Part shown: positions 1 to 9,526 of the stretch, one piece after another | Numbering within the stretch: position 1 is the first letter of the stretch | Layout of the letters: each line of letters starts with the position of its first letter | DNA from: Nocardioides jishulii | GTDB taxonomy: Bacteria > Actinomycetota > Actinomycetes > Propionibacteriales > Nocardioidaceae | Assembly (NCBI RefSeq): GCF_006007965.1 | Contig: NZ_CP040748.1 | Location: forward strand, 1,488,001 to 1,552,000 | Length of the DNA: 64,000 nt | Direction: 5' to 3' | Translations under genes and position numbers: made by a program | Notes under the pieces: model-generated | Seen by the model: only the letters and a program-made list of their open reading frames with translations | Told to the model about the DNA's origin: nothing | Database searches by the model: none

Positions 1-2
1 TC

Positions 3-788
3 GGCACGGTGACCGGGGAGCCGCAGCCCGGCAACCCGACCCCGCGGCTCTTCCGCCTGCCGGAGGACCGCGCGATCATCAACCGGATGGGCTTCAACAA
101 CGACGGCGCCGAGGCGGTCGCCCGTCGGCTCGCCGCGCGTACTGCCTCCGGCAAGGTGTCCGACGTCGTGCTGGGCGTCAACATCGGCAAGACCAAGGTC
201 GTCCCGGAGTCCGACGCCATCGCCGACTACGAGAAGTCGACGGGCCTGCTCGCCCCCCACGCCGACTACCTGGTGGTCAACGTCTCCTCGCCCAACACGC
301 CCGGACTGCGTGACCTCCAGGCCGTCGAGAAGCTCGAGCCGCTGCTGCGGGCCGTACGCCGGCGCGCCGACGAGGTGACGGGGGAGCGCCGCGTCCCGCT
401 GCTGGTCAAGATCGCCCCCGACCTCAGCGACGAGGACGTCGTGGCGGTCGCCGACATGGCCGGCGCAGTCGGCCTCGACGGGATCATCGCGACCAACACC
501 ACGATCAGTCGTGACGCCCTGCGCTCCGACCCGGCGAAGGTCGCCGAGGTCGGCGCCGGTGGCCTGTCGGGTCGTCCCCTGACCCAGCGTTCGCTCGCGG
601 TCATGCGTCTGCTGCGCGAACGGGTGGGGCCGGACATGACGCTGGTCGGCGTCGGCGGCATCACCACGGTCGAGGACGCCCGTGCTCGACTCGAGGCCGG
701 TGCCACCCTGCTCCAGGGCTACACCGCCTTCGTCTACGAGGGACCGCTGTGGCCCCGCCGGATCGTGAGCGGTCTGGCGCGCGGGTGA
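3..788 (+). CDS. pyrD: Dihydroorotate dehydrogenase, class 2 (quinone-dependent), 5'-truncated
   Basis: This enzyme oxidises dihydroorotate to orotate in pyrimidine synthesis and passes electrons to membrane quinone. The frame is open from base 3, so the N-terminus, including the membrane-associating helices of class 2 enzymes, lies outside the window. Visible hallmarks are [13 protein letters not shown], the FMN-site run INRMGFNN, and [11 protein letters not shown], in which Ser serves as catalytic base as expected for class 2. The C-terminal phosphate-binding motif GVGGI and the [13 protein letters not shown] tail are intact. The stop overlaps the pyrK start as GTGA, so the genes are probably translationally coupled. 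It is the orthodox DHOD of this locus; a second, divergent one follows. Confidence 0.95.
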   Translation, partial: GTVTGEPQPGNPTPRLFRLPEDRAIINRMGFNNDGAEAVARRLAARTASGKVSDVVLGVNIGKTKVVPESDAIADYEKSTGLLAPHADYLVVNVSSPNTPGLRDLQAVEKLEPLLRAVRRRADEVTGERRVPLLVKIAPDLSDEDVVAVADMAGAVGLDGIIATNTTISRDALRSDPAKVAEVGAGGLSGRPLTQRSLAVMRLLRERVGPDMTLVGVGGITTVEDARARLEAGATLLQGYTAFVYEGPLWPRRIVSGLARG

Positions 789-1612
789 CGGGGGCCGCCA
801 CCTCCGCCCCGGGACCCCTGCGTGTCCGGGGGGAAGTGCTGGCCGTCGGTCGCGCCGGGGCGTTCCGCGTCCTGAGCCTGGCGGCGCCGGGCGTGCCAGC
901 GGCCTTCCGGCCCGGCACCTTCGTGGTCGCCTCCCCAGGTGACGACCGCCTGGCTGCGCGAGCCTGGTGGATCCACCGGGTCGACCCCGCGAGTGCCTTC
1001 GGCCCCACCATCGAGGTCGTCGTCGACCCCGGCAGCCCTTCCGGCGCGTGGTTCGCCGACCTGGCCGTGGGCACCCGGATCGCCCTCACCGGGCCGCTGG
1101 GGCGCCCCTTCACCCTGCCCCGGCAGCCCGTCGCGGCGTTGCTGGTGGGGGAGGGGCACGCCGTCGCGCCGCTGCTGGCGCTCGCCGAGCGCCTCCGGGC
1201 CCGCGAGTGCCCGGTGACCCTCCTGGTGGGGGCACGCGACGAGAAGCACCTCCTGGCCGTGCGTGAGGCGAGGCGCCTGGTCCGTCAGGTCGTCGTCGTC
1301 ACCGAGGACGGGTCGGTGGGCCACCGTGGCGTCGTCGCCGACCACGTGGGCTCGTTGCTCGCCTCCTCGTCGGCAGGCGTGCTCTACACCGCAGGGCGCC
1401 CGGACGCCGTACGTGCCGTGGCCTCGATCGCCGCCTCGTCCGACGTCCCCAGCCAGGTCGCGCTCGAGGTGCCCATGCCCTGCGGCACCGGCCTGTGCCA
1501 CGGGTGCGTCGTCGCCGTCGTGGGGGACGACGCCGTCCCGCGCCAGGTACGGGCCTGCACCGAGGGGCCGGTCCTGCCCGGCCACCGGATCGACTGGGAG
1601 GCCCTGCCGTGA
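785..1612 (+). CDS. pyrK: Dihydroorotate dehydrogenase B electron-transfer subunit-like protein
   Basis: PyrK carries FAD and a [2Fe-2S] cluster and passes electrons from a class 1B PyrD to NAD. The 275-residue protein has the N-terminal FAD-binding barrel, a central nucleotide-binding part ([19 protein letters not shown], where GxG..APL resembles the family motif), and a C-terminal cluster motif CGTGLCHGC followed by RACTEGPV. That is the C-x4-C-x2-C-x(n)-C spacing of PyrK. GTG at 785 overlaps the preceding stop by 4 bp; an in-frame GTG at 749 would overlap pyrD by 40 bp and is less likely. The next gene overlaps its stop as GTGA, as expected for partners of one complex. Confidence 0.88.
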   Translation: MTGAATSAPGPLRVRGEVLAVGRAGAFRVLSLAAPGVPAAFRPGTFVVASPGDDRLAARAWWIHRVDPASAFGPTIEVVVDPGSPSGAWFADLAVGTRIALTGPLGRPFTLPRQPVAALLVGEGHAVAPLLALAERLRARECPVTLLVGARDEKHLLAVREARRLVRQVVVVTEDGSVGHRGVVADHVGSLLASSSAGVLYTAGRPDAVRAVASIAASSDVPSQVALEVPMPCGTGLCHGCVVAVVGDDAVPRQVRACTEGPVLPGHRIDWEALP

Positions 1613-2442
1613 GCGCGCCCGGCCTCGGCGCGCTCCGCCTCGACCACCCGGTCATGGTCGCGTCGGGGTGCGGCGGCACGGGGCGCGAGCTGGCGCCCTT
1701 CGTCGACCTGGACGGCCTCGGGTTCGTCACCCGCACCCTGACCCGCCACCCGCACCCGGGAGGGGCGATGCCGAGGGTGGTGGAGTCGCCCAGCGGGCTG
1801 CTGCACGCCGTGGGGCTCCACAACCCGGGCCTGGAGGTCTTCCTCGCCGAGGAGCTGCCCTGGCTGGTGCGCGCCGGGGCCCGCGTCGTCGTCTCCTTCT
1901 GCGCGTCGACGCTCGGTGAGTACGCCGAGCTCACCCACCTGCTGGCAAGTGCGCCGGGACTGGTCGGCGTCGAGGTCAACCTGTCCTCACCCGACGCCGA
2001 CGGCGTCGGTGCCTTCGACGCGCGCGAGCCGTTCCACGCCGCCTCCGCCGTGGCAGCCGTACGCCGCGAGCTCCCCGCCGACCTGGCGCTGCTGGTGAAG
2101 GTGCGTCCTGACCCCGTGCGGGTCGTCGAGACCGCCCGCGCCGTGCGCGACGCCGGGGCCGGTGCCGTGGTGGTCGGGGGAGCGCTGGCCGCCGCGATGC
2201 CGGACGGCCGCCCGGCCGGGCTGAGCGGTCCCGCCGTGCGCCCCGTGGCGACGGCAGCCGTCCGCACGCTCGTACGCACCGCTCCGGAGATCCCGGTCGT
2301 CGCCTGCGGGGGCATCACGACGTCCGAGCACGTGCGGGACTACCTGGCGGCCGGTGCGGTGGCCGTCCAGGTCGGCACCGGCCTGCTGCACGACCCCACC
2401 CTGATCACCCGGCTCGTCCACGACCTCGAGGAGACCTCATGA
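1609..2442 (+). CDS. Dihydroorotate dehydrogenase, class 1B-like catalytic subunit with altered active-site residues
   Basis: A 277-residue FMN-binding TIM barrel of the class 1 DHOD family. Order and overlap with pyrK suggest a PyrK-PyrD heterotetramer. The FMN phosphate site is intact (VVACGGITTSEHVRDYL, then AVQVGTGLLHDP), and the Lys of LLVKVRPD is present. Two key places differ. The catalytic-loop motif, normally NLSCPN in class 1 enzymes, reads NLSSPDADG, so the base Cys is Ser and the following Asn is Asp. The usual TKS/TKT near the N-terminus reads VTRTLT, so Lys is Arg. Either the enzyme has adapted to Ser chemistry or it no longer acts as a DHOD. A complete class 2 enzyme next door would make loss tolerable. 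Fold assignment is firm; activity is inferred. Confidence 0.8.
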   Translation: MSAPGLGALRLDHPVMVASGCGGTGRELAPFVDLDGLGFVTRTLTRHPHPGGAMPRVVESPSGLLHAVGLHNPGLEVFLAEELPWLVRAGARVVVSFCASTLGEYAELTHLLASAPGLVGVEVNLSSPDADGVGAFDAREPFHAASAVAAVRRELPADLALLVKVRPDPVRVVETARAVRDAGAGAVVVGGALAAAMPDGRPAGLSGPAVRPVATAAVRTLVRTAPEIPVVACGGITTSEHVRDYLAAGAVAVQVGTGLLHDPTLITRLVHDLEETS

Positions 2443-3293
2443 CCACCGCCGCGACGCCCCAGCCCCTCGCGCCCTTCGGCGCGCGCCTGCACCGCTCCAT
2501 CGGTGAACGTGGTCGGCTCTGCGTGGGCATCGACCCCCACCCCTCGCTGCTCCAGGCGTGGGGGCTCGACGACGACGTGGCCGGACTCGAGCGGTTCGCC
2601 CTGACGGTGGCCGAGGCGCTGGCACCGGAGGTCTCCGTGCTCAAGCCGCAGAGCGCGTTCTACGAGCGCTTCGGCAGCCGCGGCGTCGCCGTGCTGGAGC
2701 GGGTCGTCGAGGTGGCTCGTCAGGGTGGCGCCCTGGTCTGCATGGACGTGAAGCGCGGTGACATCGGATCGACCACCCAGGCCTACGCCGACGCCTACCT
2801 CGACCCCCGTTCGCCGCTCTTCTCCGACGCGGTCACCGCCAGCCCCTTCCTGGGCTTCGGCTCGCTGACCCCGATGGTCGAGACCGCCCGGCGCCACGGC
2901 GCCGGCCTCTTCGTGCTGGCGCTGACGTCCAACCCGGAGGGGCACGAGGTGCAGCGCGCCACGGCCGCCGACGGGCGTACGGTCGCGGCGACGGTGCTCG
3001 ACTCCCTGCGTGAGCTCAACGCGGGCGCGGAGCCGCTCGGCAGCTTCGGCCCCGTGGTGGGCGCCACCATCGACGACGCGGGCACCGACCTCGACGTCAA
3101 CGGACCGATCCTGGTGCCGGGCTACGGCGCCCAGGGCGGGACGGTGGAGGACATGCGGCGCATCTTCGGTGCGACCGCCCGCGCGGTGATCCCCAGCACC
3201 AGCCGCGGGGTCCTCGCGGCCGGTCCCGAGGCCGCAGCACTGGTCGCGGCTGCGCGCCGGGCCAACGACGACGTGGCCGCCCTCGACCGCTGA
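2439..3293 (+). CDS. pyrF: Orotidine 5'-phosphate decarboxylase (type 2)
   Basis: Converts OMP to UMP, the last step of de novo UMP synthesis. The 284 residues match the longer type 2 family found in Actinobacteria. The catalytic D-x-K-R-x-D motif is seen as DVKRGD (about residues 103-108), LCVGIDPHPSLL lies near the N-terminus and VLKPQSAFYERFG precedes the catalytic loop. A C-terminal PGYGAQGGTVEDM run and a SRGVL phosphate-binding element are present. ATG overlaps the upstream stop by 4 bp, so it is the last gene of the pyrimidine operon. About 145 bp with a promoter-like site separate it from mihF. Confidence 0.95.
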   Translation: MTTAATPQPLAPFGARLHRSIGERGRLCVGIDPHPSLLQAWGLDDDVAGLERFALTVAEALAPEVSVLKPQSAFYERFGSRGVAVLERVVEVARQGGALVCMDVKRGDIGSTTQAYADAYLDPRSPLFSDAVTASPFLGFGSLTPMVETARRHGAGLFVLALTSNPEGHEVQRATAADGRTVAATVLDSLRELNAGAEPLGSFGPVVGATIDDAGTDLDVNGPILVPGYGAQGGTVEDMRRIFGATARAVIPSTSRGVLAAGPEAAALVAAARRANDDVAALDR

Positions 3294-3356
3294 TCCGGCG
3301 TGGCCCACAATGGGAGCTGACCCCCACGGCCAGCCGCCCCGGACCCGGGCACCTGG

Positions 3357-3387
3357 TTGCGGCACCCGGATCACGGGTGACTAGATT
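3357..3387 (+). promoter_or_regulatory. Candidate promoter of mihF-gmk-rpoZ-coaBC
   Basis: TTGCGG (3357-3362) and TAGATT (3382-3387) are separated by 19 bp, slightly long. Transcription would begin near 3394 and give a leader of about 45 nt before the mihF GTG, with GAGGAA as ribosome binding site around 3427-3432. Confidence 0.4.
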
Positions 3388-3438
3388 GACCCAGCCGCTC
3401 GGCGCGGCCCCCCACCGACGACGACGAGGAACACCGAC

Positions 3439-3759
3439 GTGGCACTGCCCCAGCTCACCCCCGAACAGCGTCAGGCGGCGCTCGACAAGGCGGCGGCATC
3501 TCGCCGGGAGCGGGCCGAGGTGAAGAACCGACTCAAGAATTCCGGAGCCTCGATCATCGACGTGATCCGCGAGGGTCAGGTGAACGAGGTCGTCGGCAAG
3601 ATGCGCGTGATCGACCTGCTCCAGGCGATGCCGGGTCTGGGCAAGGTGCGGGCCACCGCCCTGATGGAGCGCCTCGCGATCGCCGAGAGCCGTCGGGTGC
3701 GCGGGCTGGGCGTCAAGCAGATCGCCGCGCTCGAGCGCGAGTTCTCCGACGGCGCGTGA
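3439..3759 (+). CDS. mihF: Integration host factor, actinobacterial type
   Basis: A small (106 aa) nucleoid-associated DNA-bending protein of the actinobacterial IHF family, unrelated in fold to proteobacterial IHF. The sequence shows a basic N-terminal helix ([20 protein letters not shown]) and a helix-two-turn-helix part ([20 protein letters not shown]) with the Pro-Gly-Leu-Gly-Lys turn typical of the family, followed by [15 protein letters not shown]. Length equals the usual 105-107 residues. Start is GTG. It sits directly before gmk, with the stop overlapping the gmk GTG, the order also seen in mycobacteria and streptomycetes. Confidence 0.93.
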   Translation: MALPQLTPEQRQAALDKAAASRRERAEVKNRLKNSGASIIDVIREGQVNEVVGKMRVIDLLQAMPGLGKVRATALMERLAIAESRRVRGLGVKQIAALEREFSDGA

Positions 3760-4391
3760 ACGCCGTGAACGCTGCTGACGACACAGCGACCACCGCCCGG
3801 GCGAGCGAGACCCCGGCAGCGCCCGAGGCGAAGGCCCCGTCGCGACTCGTCGTGCTGGCCGGCCCGACTGCCGTCGGCAAGGGGACCGTCGCCGCGCGGA
3901 TGCGCGACGCCAACCCCGACGTCTGGATCTCCGTCAGCGCCACCACGCGCGCCCCGCGCCCCGGCGAGGTGGACGGCGTGCACTACCTGTTCGTCTCCGA
4001 CGAGGAGTTCGACCGGATGATCGAGCAGGGCGAGCTGCTCGAGTGGGCCGTGGTCCACAAGGCCGCCCGCTACGGCACGCCGCGCCGCCCGGTCGAGGAG
4101 GCGCTGAAGGCCGGTCGCCCCGCGATGCTGGAGATTGACCTCCAGGGCGCGCGCCAGGTCCGCCAGACCATGCCCGAGGCTCTCTTCGTCTTCCTGGCGC
4201 CTCCGTCGTTCGAGGAGCTGGAGCGCCGCCTGGTCGGCCGCGGCACCGAGACCGAGGCGGAACGGACCCGCCGGCTCGAGACCGCGCGCGAGGAACTGGC
4301 CGCCGAGAGTGAGTTCGACGTCACCATCGTCAACCACGAAGTTCCCGCTGCCGTGGATGAATTGGTAGCCTTGATCCGGTCTGGGTCGTGA
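3756..4391 (+). CDS. gmk: Guanylate kinase
   Basis: Phosphorylates GMP to GDP with ATP. The P-loop is GPTAVGKGT at about residues 36-44. [17 protein letters not shown] and the GMP-binding [18 protein letters not shown] stretch follow, then [12 protein letters not shown] and the lid region with [17 protein letters not shown]. The first 30 residues are an Ala/Thr-rich extension before the domain. A second in-frame GTG at 3765 could also be the start; the 3756 GTG overlaps the mihF stop and is preferred. It provides nucleotide kinase activity between mihF and rpoZ in a conserved actinobacterial housekeeping cluster. Confidence 0.96.
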   Translation: MNAVNAADDTATTARASETPAAPEAKAPSRLVVLAGPTAVGKGTVAARMRDANPDVWISVSATTRAPRPGEVDGVHYLFVSDEEFDRMIEQGELLEWAVVHKAARYGTPRRPVEEALKAGRPAMLEIDLQGARQVRQTMPEALFVFLAPPSFEELERRLVGRGTETEAERTRRLETAREELAAESEFDVTIVNHEVPAAVDELVALIRSGS

Positions 4392-4467
4392 GACCCGCCA
4401 ACGAACGTGCACGACTGCCGTACGCCGCACCGCGTACGGCCCACTACGAACATCTGCGAGGCCACGC

Positions 4468-4794
4468 GTGTCTGCTCCCCTGATCGATGCCGAGGGCGTC
4501 ACCAACCCCTCGATCGACGACCTGCTCACCAAGACCGACAGCAAGTACAAGCTGGTCCTCTACAGCGCCAAGCGCGCCCGCCAGATCAACGCCTACTACT
4601 CGCAGCTCGGCGAAGGCCTGCTCGAGTACGTCGGCCCCCTCGTGGACACCCACGTCCAGGAGAAGCCGCTCAGCATCGCGCTGCGCGAGATCAACGAGGA
4701 CCTGCTCACCTGCGAGGACGTCGACCCGGCTGAGCTGGCCGCCGAGGCTGCAGCCCAGTCTGCTGCCCAGTCTGAGGCTGCTCACTCCGAGTGA
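4468..4794 (+). CDS. rpoZ: RNA polymerase omega subunit
   Basis: Small (108 aa) RNA polymerase assembly subunit that chaperones the beta-prime C-terminus. Family features are [20 protein letters not shown], the [12 protein letters not shown] helix and the [11 protein letters not shown] run near the C-terminus. A 15-20 residue Ala/Gln/Ser-rich tail follows the domain. Start is GTG. The 76 bp between gmk and rpoZ contain no other gene. The stop overlaps the coaBC GTG by 4 bp. Confidence 0.95.
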   Translation: MSAPLIDAEGVTNPSIDDLLTKTDSKYKLVLYSAKRARQINAYYSQLGEGLLEYVGPLVDTHVQEKPLSIALREINEDLLTCEDVDPAELAAEAAAQSAAQSEAAHSE

Positions 4795-6053
4795 CCTCAC
4801 CGGTGACCACGACCGCGCCGGCCGCACCCCCCACCGGGATGCGGCCGCGTGTCGTCCTCGGGGTCAGTGGCGGCATCGCCGCGTACAAGGCCTGCGAGCT
4901 CCTCCGTCGCTTCACGGAGTCGGGCCACGACGTCACCGTCGTCCCGACGGCCGCCGCCCTCGAGTTCGTGGGAGCCCCGACGTGGGCCGCGCTGTCGGGC
5001 AAGCCCGTCTCGACCGACGTGTGGGCCAGCGTCCACGAGGTGCCGCACGTACGCATCGGCCAGCAGGCCGACCTCGTCGTCGTCGCCCCCGCCACCGCTG
5101 ACGTGATGGCCAAGGCGGCCCACGGCCTGGCCGACGACCTGCTGACCAACACGCTGCTCACAGCTCGCTGCCCGGTGGTCTTCGCCCCCGCGATGCACAC
5201 CGAGATGTGGGAGCACCCGGCCACGCAGGCCAACGTCGCGACCCTGCGCGAGCGTGGCGCGGTCGTCATCGAGCCGGCCGAGGGTCGCCTCACCGGCAAG
5301 GACACCGGCAAGGGCCGGTTGCCCGAGCCCGCCGAGATCTTCGAGACGAGCGTCCAGGTGCTCGCCCGCGGCGTCGGTTCCGCCGACCTGGCGGGGCGTC
5401 ACGTCCTCGTCTCGGCCGGAGGCACCCGCGAGTACCTCGACCCGGTCCGTTTCCTGGGCAACCGCTCCTCGGGCCTTCAGGGGTACGCCCTGGCCCGCGC
5501 CGCCGCCGCCCGGGGCGCCCGGGTGACGTTGGTGGCCGCCAACGTGACGCTCCCGGACCCCGCCGGCGTACGGGTCGTGCGCGTCGAGACGACCAACGAG
5601 CTGCGCGAGGCCGTGCTCGCCGCCGCACCCGAGGCCGACGCCGTGGTCATGGCCGCGGCCCCGGCCGACTTCCGGCCCACCACGACGAGCGAGGCCAAGA
5701 TCAAGAAGGCCTCCGACGGCTCCGCCCCCGCGGTGCACCTCGAGCAGAACCCCGACATCCTCGCCGAGATCTCGCACGAGCGTCACCGCGACGACCAGGT
5801 CGTCGTCGGGTTCGCCGCCGAGACAGGCGACGACACCGGCAGCGTCCTCGAGCTCGGGCGGGCCAAGCTCGCCCGCAAGGGCTGCGACCTGCTCGTGGTC
5901 AACGACGTCAGCGGGGGAGCGGTCTTCGGAGCCGAGGACAACGCGGCGGTGATCCTCAGCGCGTCGGGCGACGCCGTCGAGGTCGAGCGGGCGTCGAAGA
6001 CCACCGTGGCCCACGCCATCTGGGACCAGGTCGTGCGTCGATTCGTGATGTGA
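4791..6053 (+). CDS. coaBC: Bifunctional phosphopantothenoylcysteine decarboxylase / phosphopantothenate-cysteine ligase
   Basis: Catalyses two consecutive steps of coenzyme A synthesis. The N-terminal flavoprotein CoaC half (about residues 18-190) shows [18 protein letters not shown] and [17 protein letters not shown]. Its PAMHTEMW motif has His where E. coli has Asn, a variant I recall from mycobacterial CoaBC. The C-terminal CoaB half (about 200-420) shows [17 protein letters not shown] and the CTP-site region AAPADFRP...KIKK. Start GTG (4791) overlaps rpoZ; GTG at 4803 is an alternative. The 420-residue length is normal. The gene ends 72 bp before metK. Confidence 0.95.
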   Translation: MTSPVTTTAPAAPPTGMRPRVVLGVSGGIAAYKACELLRRFTESGHDVTVVPTAAALEFVGAPTWAALSGKPVSTDVWASVHEVPHVRIGQQADLVVVAPATADVMAKAAHGLADDLLTNTLLTARCPVVFAPAMHTEMWEHPATQANVATLRERGAVVIEPAEGRLTGKDTGKGRLPEPAEIFETSVQVLARGVGSADLAGRHVLVSAGGTREYLDPVRFLGNRSSGLQGYALARAAAARGARVTLVAANVTLPDPAGVRVVRVETTNELREAVLAAAPEADAVVMAAAPADFRPTTTSEAKIKKASDGSAPAVHLEQNPDILAEISHERHRDDQVVVGFAAETGDDTGSVLELGRAKLARKGCDLLVVNDVSGGAVFGAEDNAAVILSASGDAVEVERASKTTVAHAIWDQVVRRFVM

Positions 6054-6082
6054 GACGCCTTTCTTGCATGCTGGAACTTCTT

Positions 6083-6088
6083 TAGGCT
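6083..6088 (+). promoter_or_regulatory. Candidate -10 element for metK
   Basis: TAGGCT lies about 38 bp upstream of the metK GTG, and a strong ribosome binding site (GGGGAGAGAG, about 6110-6119) follows. A convincing -35 at normal spacing is not visible. The short leader has no room for a SAM riboswitch. Confidence 0.35.
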
Positions 6089-6125
6089 TGCAGGTCCACC
6101 AATCACCCTGGGGAGAGAGTCAGCT

Positions 6126-7319
6126 GTGGCAGGACGCCTTTTCACCTCCGAGTCCGTGACCGAAGGTCATCCGGACAAGATCGCCGACCAGATCAGCGAC
6201 ACCATCCTCGACTACCTGCTCGAGCACGACCCGGCCAGCCGCGTGGCGGTCGAGACGTTGCTGACGACGGGTCTGGTCGTCGTCGCGGGCGAGGTGACGA
6301 CGAAGGCGTACGCGCCCATCGCCCAGCTCGTGCGCGAGAAGATCCTCGAGATCGGCTACGACTCCTCCGAGAAGGGCTTCGACGGCAGCTCGTGCGGCGT
6401 CAGCGTCGCCATCGGGGCCCAGTCGCCCGACATCGCCCAGGGCGTCGACGACGCCTACGAGGACCGCGTCGAGACCTCCGAGGACGAGCTCGACAAGCAG
6501 GGTGCCGGCGACCAGGGCCTGATGTTCGGCTACGCCTGCGACGACACCCCCGAGCTCATGCCGCTGCCGATCACCATCGCGCAGCGCCTCTCGGAGCGGC
6601 TCTCGACGGTCCGTAAGGACGGCACGATGCCGAACCTGCGTCCCGACGGCAAGACCCAGGTCACCATCGAGTACGACGCGGAGAACCGTCCCGTGCGCGT
6701 CGACACCGTGGTCCTCTCCACGCAGCACTCCGAGGAGACCGACCTGGAGAAGCTCGAGGTCGAGATCAAGCAGCACGTGGTCGAGCCCGTGCTCGCCAGC
6801 TTCGACATCCCCAGCGAGGGCTACCGCCTGCTGGTCAACCCGACCGGTCGCTTCGTCGTCGGCGGCCCGATGGGTGACGCCGGCCTGACCGGTCGCAAGA
6901 TCATCATCGACACCTACGGCGGCATGGCCCGCCACGGTGGTGGTGCCTTTTCGGGCAAGGACCCCTCGAAGGTCGACCGTTCCGCTGCGTACGCCATGCG
7001 CTGGGTCGCGAAGAACGTGGTCGCCGCCGGCCTCGCCCGTCGTTGCGAGGCGCAGGTCGCCTACGCCATCGGCAAGGCCGCCCCGGTGGGCATCTTCATC
7101 GAGACCTTCGGCACGGGCGTCGTCCCGGACGAGAAGATCCAGGAGGCGGTGCTGGAGGTCTTCGACCTGCGTCCCGCCGCGATCATCCGTGACCTCGACC
7201 TGCTCAAGCCCAAGTACGCGCAGACCGCGGCGTACGGGCACTTCGGTCGTGAGCTCCCCGGCTTCACCTGGGAGGTCACCGACCGTGCCGAGGCCCTGCG
7301 GGCCGCTGCCGGCGTGTGA
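6126..7319 (+). CDS. metK: S-adenosylmethionine synthetase
   Basis: Makes S-adenosylmethionine from methionine and ATP. The 397-residue protein has the three-domain MetK pattern: [17 protein letters not shown] at the N-terminus (ATP/metal binding His and Asp), the GAGDQG signature in the central part, and the P-loop-like [19 protein letters not shown] toward the C-terminus. Start GTG has a purine-rich ribosome binding site 7 nt upstream. It probably has its own promoter in the short gap after coaBC. Confidence 0.97.
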   Translation: MAGRLFTSESVTEGHPDKIADQISDTILDYLLEHDPASRVAVETLLTTGLVVVAGEVTTKAYAPIAQLVREKILEIGYDSSEKGFDGSSCGVSVAIGAQSPDIAQGVDDAYEDRVETSEDELDKQGAGDQGLMFGYACDDTPELMPLPITIAQRLSERLSTVRKDGTMPNLRPDGKTQVTIEYDAENRPVRVDTVVLSTQHSEETDLEKLEVEIKQHVVEPVLASFDIPSEGYRLLVNPTGRFVVGGPMGDAGLTGRKIIIDTYGGMARHGGGAFSGKDPSKVDRSAAYAMRWVAKNVVAAGLARRCEAQVAYAIGKAAPVGIFIETFGTGVVPDEKIQEAVLEVFDLRPAAIIRDLDLLKPKYAQTAAYGHFGRELPGFTWEVTDRAEALRAAAGV

Positions 7320-7388
7320 GTCCGGCCCCTCCGGGGGCAGGACCCGTCGACGGCTCGGCTGTCGGCGCGGGCTGGTATCAATGCGCAC

Positions 7389-9449
7389 ATGAGTGAGACG
7401 CACGAGGCCGGGCAGCTGGACATGCTGCCCGGCCTTCGTGCGTCCGTGGCCGGGGGACGCGCGCGCCGCGGGGAGGCCGAGATGCGCCGCCGCAGCGAGG
7501 AGGCGCCGGCCGAGGTCGACCCGGTGGCCCGGGTGCTGGTCGACGTGCCGCTGGCCCACCTGGACCGCCCGTTCGACTACCTCGTGCCTGCCAGCATGGA
7601 CGCCTCCGCCCGCCCCGGCGTACGGGTCAAGGTCCGCTTCGCCGGGCAGGACGTCGACGGCTTCGTCGTCGAGCGGGCCGCCGGCAGTGACCACGACGGA
7701 CGACTGAGCCCTCTGCGCCGGGTCGTGAGCCCCGAGCAGGTGCTCACGCCTGAGGTCGAGCGACTCACCGCACTCGTGGCCGCTCGCTACGCGGGGGCCC
7801 GTGCCGACGTCCTGCGCCTCGCCGTGCCGCCGCGCCACGCGACGACGGAGAAGGCCGAGCGTGTGCCGCGAACCCCGCCACTGGACTCCACCTCGGTGGC
7901 TGCCGCGAGTGCCTGGGCCGGCCACGAGGCGGCCGGCCCGTTCCTGGAGCACCTGGCCGAGGGGGGCGCACCACGCGCGGTGTGGCAGTGCCTGCCGGGC
8001 GCCGACTGGGCCCTGCTCGTCGCCCAGGCCGTCGCCCGGGCCCGTGTCTCCGGCCGCGGCGCGCTGGTCTGCGTGCCCGACCACCGCGACGTCGCCCGAC
8101 TGGGCGCGGCGCTCGACGACGTCGTCGGTCCCGAGCAGTACGCCGTCCTGACCGCCGACCAGGGGCCCGCGAAGCGGTACGCCGCCTTCCTCGCCGCCCT
8201 GCGGGGCGACGTGCAGGTGGTCATCGGCACGAGGTCGGCTGCCTTCGCCCCGGTCCGCGACCTGGGGCTGGTGGTGATGTGGGACGACGGTGACGACCTG
8301 CACTGCGAGCCCCGCGCTCCCTACCCGCACGCCCGGGAGGTGCTGCTGACCCGCGCGGAGGTGCAGGGGTGCGCCGTCCTGCTGGGCGGGGCCACCCGCA
8401 CCGTGGAGGCCGAGTACCTCGTCCGCACCGGTTGGGCCCACCCGATCGCGCCGTCGCGCGCCGTCGTGCGCGAACAGGTCCGGGTCGACGTGGTCGCCAA
8501 CGACGAGCGCAACCGGGGGGCGCGCGTGCCCGGTCCCGCCATGGGCATGGTGCGCCGCGCCCTTGACGAGGGGCCGGTGCTGGTCCAGACGCCGCGCTCG
8601 GGCTACGTACCCCACCTGGCCTGCGAGCGGTGCCGGACGCCGGCCCGGTGCGGCGCCTGCCGCGGACCTCTCCAGCTGACCGATCCGGCGTCCCCTCCCT
8701 CGTGCGGCTGGTGCGGTGTGGTCGACCACCAGTGGCGGTGCTCCACCTGCGGGGCGCAGGGCCTGCGGGCTCCGGTCCTTGGGCGCGACCGCACGGCCGA
8801 GGAGATGGGGCGCATGTTTCCCGGGCACACGGTGCGCAGCTCGGGTGGCGACCGGATCATCGCCGCGGTGGGGGAGGACGCCGACATCGTCGTCGCGACC
8901 CCCGGGGCCGAGCCGCCCGCCTCGCGGGGCTACGCCGCCGTGCTGCTCCTCGACACCTGGCTGGGCCTGGGGCGACCCGAGCTGCGCAGCGACGAGGAAG
9001 TCGTACGCCGCTGGTTCAACGCCGCGTCCCTGGTACGCCCCCACGGACGCGTCGTGGCGGTGGGAGACCCGGGGTCTGCGATGTTGCAGTCGCTCGTGCG
9101 CTGGGACCCGGCGGGGTTCGCCGCGCGCGAGCTCGAGGAGCGGGTCAGCGCCCACCTGCCACCCGCCGTCCGGATGGCGACGGTGACCGGGGAGGCCGAC
9201 GCTGTCGAGGAGGCCCTCGCCCTGGTGACCCTGCCCGACGTCGCGGAGGTGCTCGGCCCCGTGCCGGTGGAACGGCGGGCCCAGGACCGCGCCGGCGCCC
9301 CCGAGGAGCCCGACGAGGTGCGGGTGGTGCTGCGGGTGCCCCGGCACCAGGGCAGCGTCCTCAGCGAGTCGCTGCTCGCCATGCAGCGGCTGCGCTCGGC
9401 CCGCAGGCTCGCCGCGGTGCGGGTCCAGGTCGACCCGCACGTGCTCTGA
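7389..9449 (+). CDS. priA: PriA-like primosomal protein N' lacking helicase motifs
   Basis: A 686-residue homolog of the replication-restart protein PriA. The N-terminal DNA-binding domain is recognisable (VLVDVPLAHLDRPFDYLVP) and so is the Zn-binding insertion, with Cys pairs CERCRTPARCGAC and CGWC...CSTCGAQG. The ATPase core is degenerate: no G-x-G-K-T Walker A is found (the region reads WALLVAQAVARARVSGRGAL), and the DEAH box position reads MWDDGDDLHC. Loss of helicase motifs is known for actinobacterial PriA. It probably acts as a structural or zinc-domain protein at restart sites. A TATCAA hexamer at 7376 lies 7 nt before the ATG, possibly a weak leaderless promoter. Confidence 0.9.
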   Translation: MSETHEAGQLDMLPGLRASVAGGRARRGEAEMRRRSEEAPAEVDPVARVLVDVPLAHLDRPFDYLVPASMDASARPGVRVKVRFAGQDVDGFVVERAAGSDHDGRLSPLRRVVSPEQVLTPEVERLTALVAARYAGARADVLRLAVPPRHATTEKAERVPRTPPLDSTSVAAASAWAGHEAAGPFLEHLAEGGAPRAVWQCLPGADWALLVAQAVARARVSGRGALVCVPDHRDVARLGAALDDVVGPEQYAVLTADQGPAKRYAAFLAALRGDVQVVIGTRSAAFAPVRDLGLVVMWDDGDDLHCEPRAPYPHAREVLLTRAEVQGCAVLLGGATRTVEAEYLVRTGWAHPIAPSRAVVREQVRVDVVANDERNRGARVPGPAMGMVRRALDEGPVLVQTPRSGYVPHLACERCRTPARCGACRGPLQLTDPASPPSCGWCGVVDHQWRCSTCGAQGLRAPVLGRDRTAEEMGRMFPGHTVRSSGGDRIIAAVGEDADIVVATPGAEPPASRGYAAVLLLDTWLGLGRPELRSDEEVVRRWFNAASLVRPHGRVVAVGDPGSAMLQSLVRWDPAGFAARELEERVSAHLPPAVRMATVTGEADAVEEALALVTLPDVAEVLGPVPVERRAQDRAGAPEEPDEVRVVLRVPRHQGSVLSESLLAMQRLRSARRLAAVRVQVDPHVL

Positions 9450-9486
9450 GGCAGCGGGCGGTCCCGGCTCGCGGTCGACGGCTCCG

Positions 9487-9492
9487 TAGACT
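9487..9492 (+). promoter_or_regulatory. Candidate -10 element for def-fmt
   Basis: TAGACT at 9487-9492 with a 27-30 nt leader containing GAGGAG (9514-9519) before the def GTG. No clear -35 is seen, which is common in high-GC Actinobacteria. Confidence 0.4.
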
Positions 9493-9526
9493 GAGCGGTT
9501 GCACCGACCTGACGAGGAGCCCCCGC

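Noticed and set aside
6054..6125. SAM riboswitch before metK
   Set aside because: The 72-bp gap has no aptamer-like conserved segments.
6120..9440. Very long open frame on the minus strand opposite metK and priA
   Set aside because: It is a by-product of high GC3 codon bias; the protein is repetitive in His/Gly/Arg/Val and has no domain, while the plus strand holds two conserved genes.
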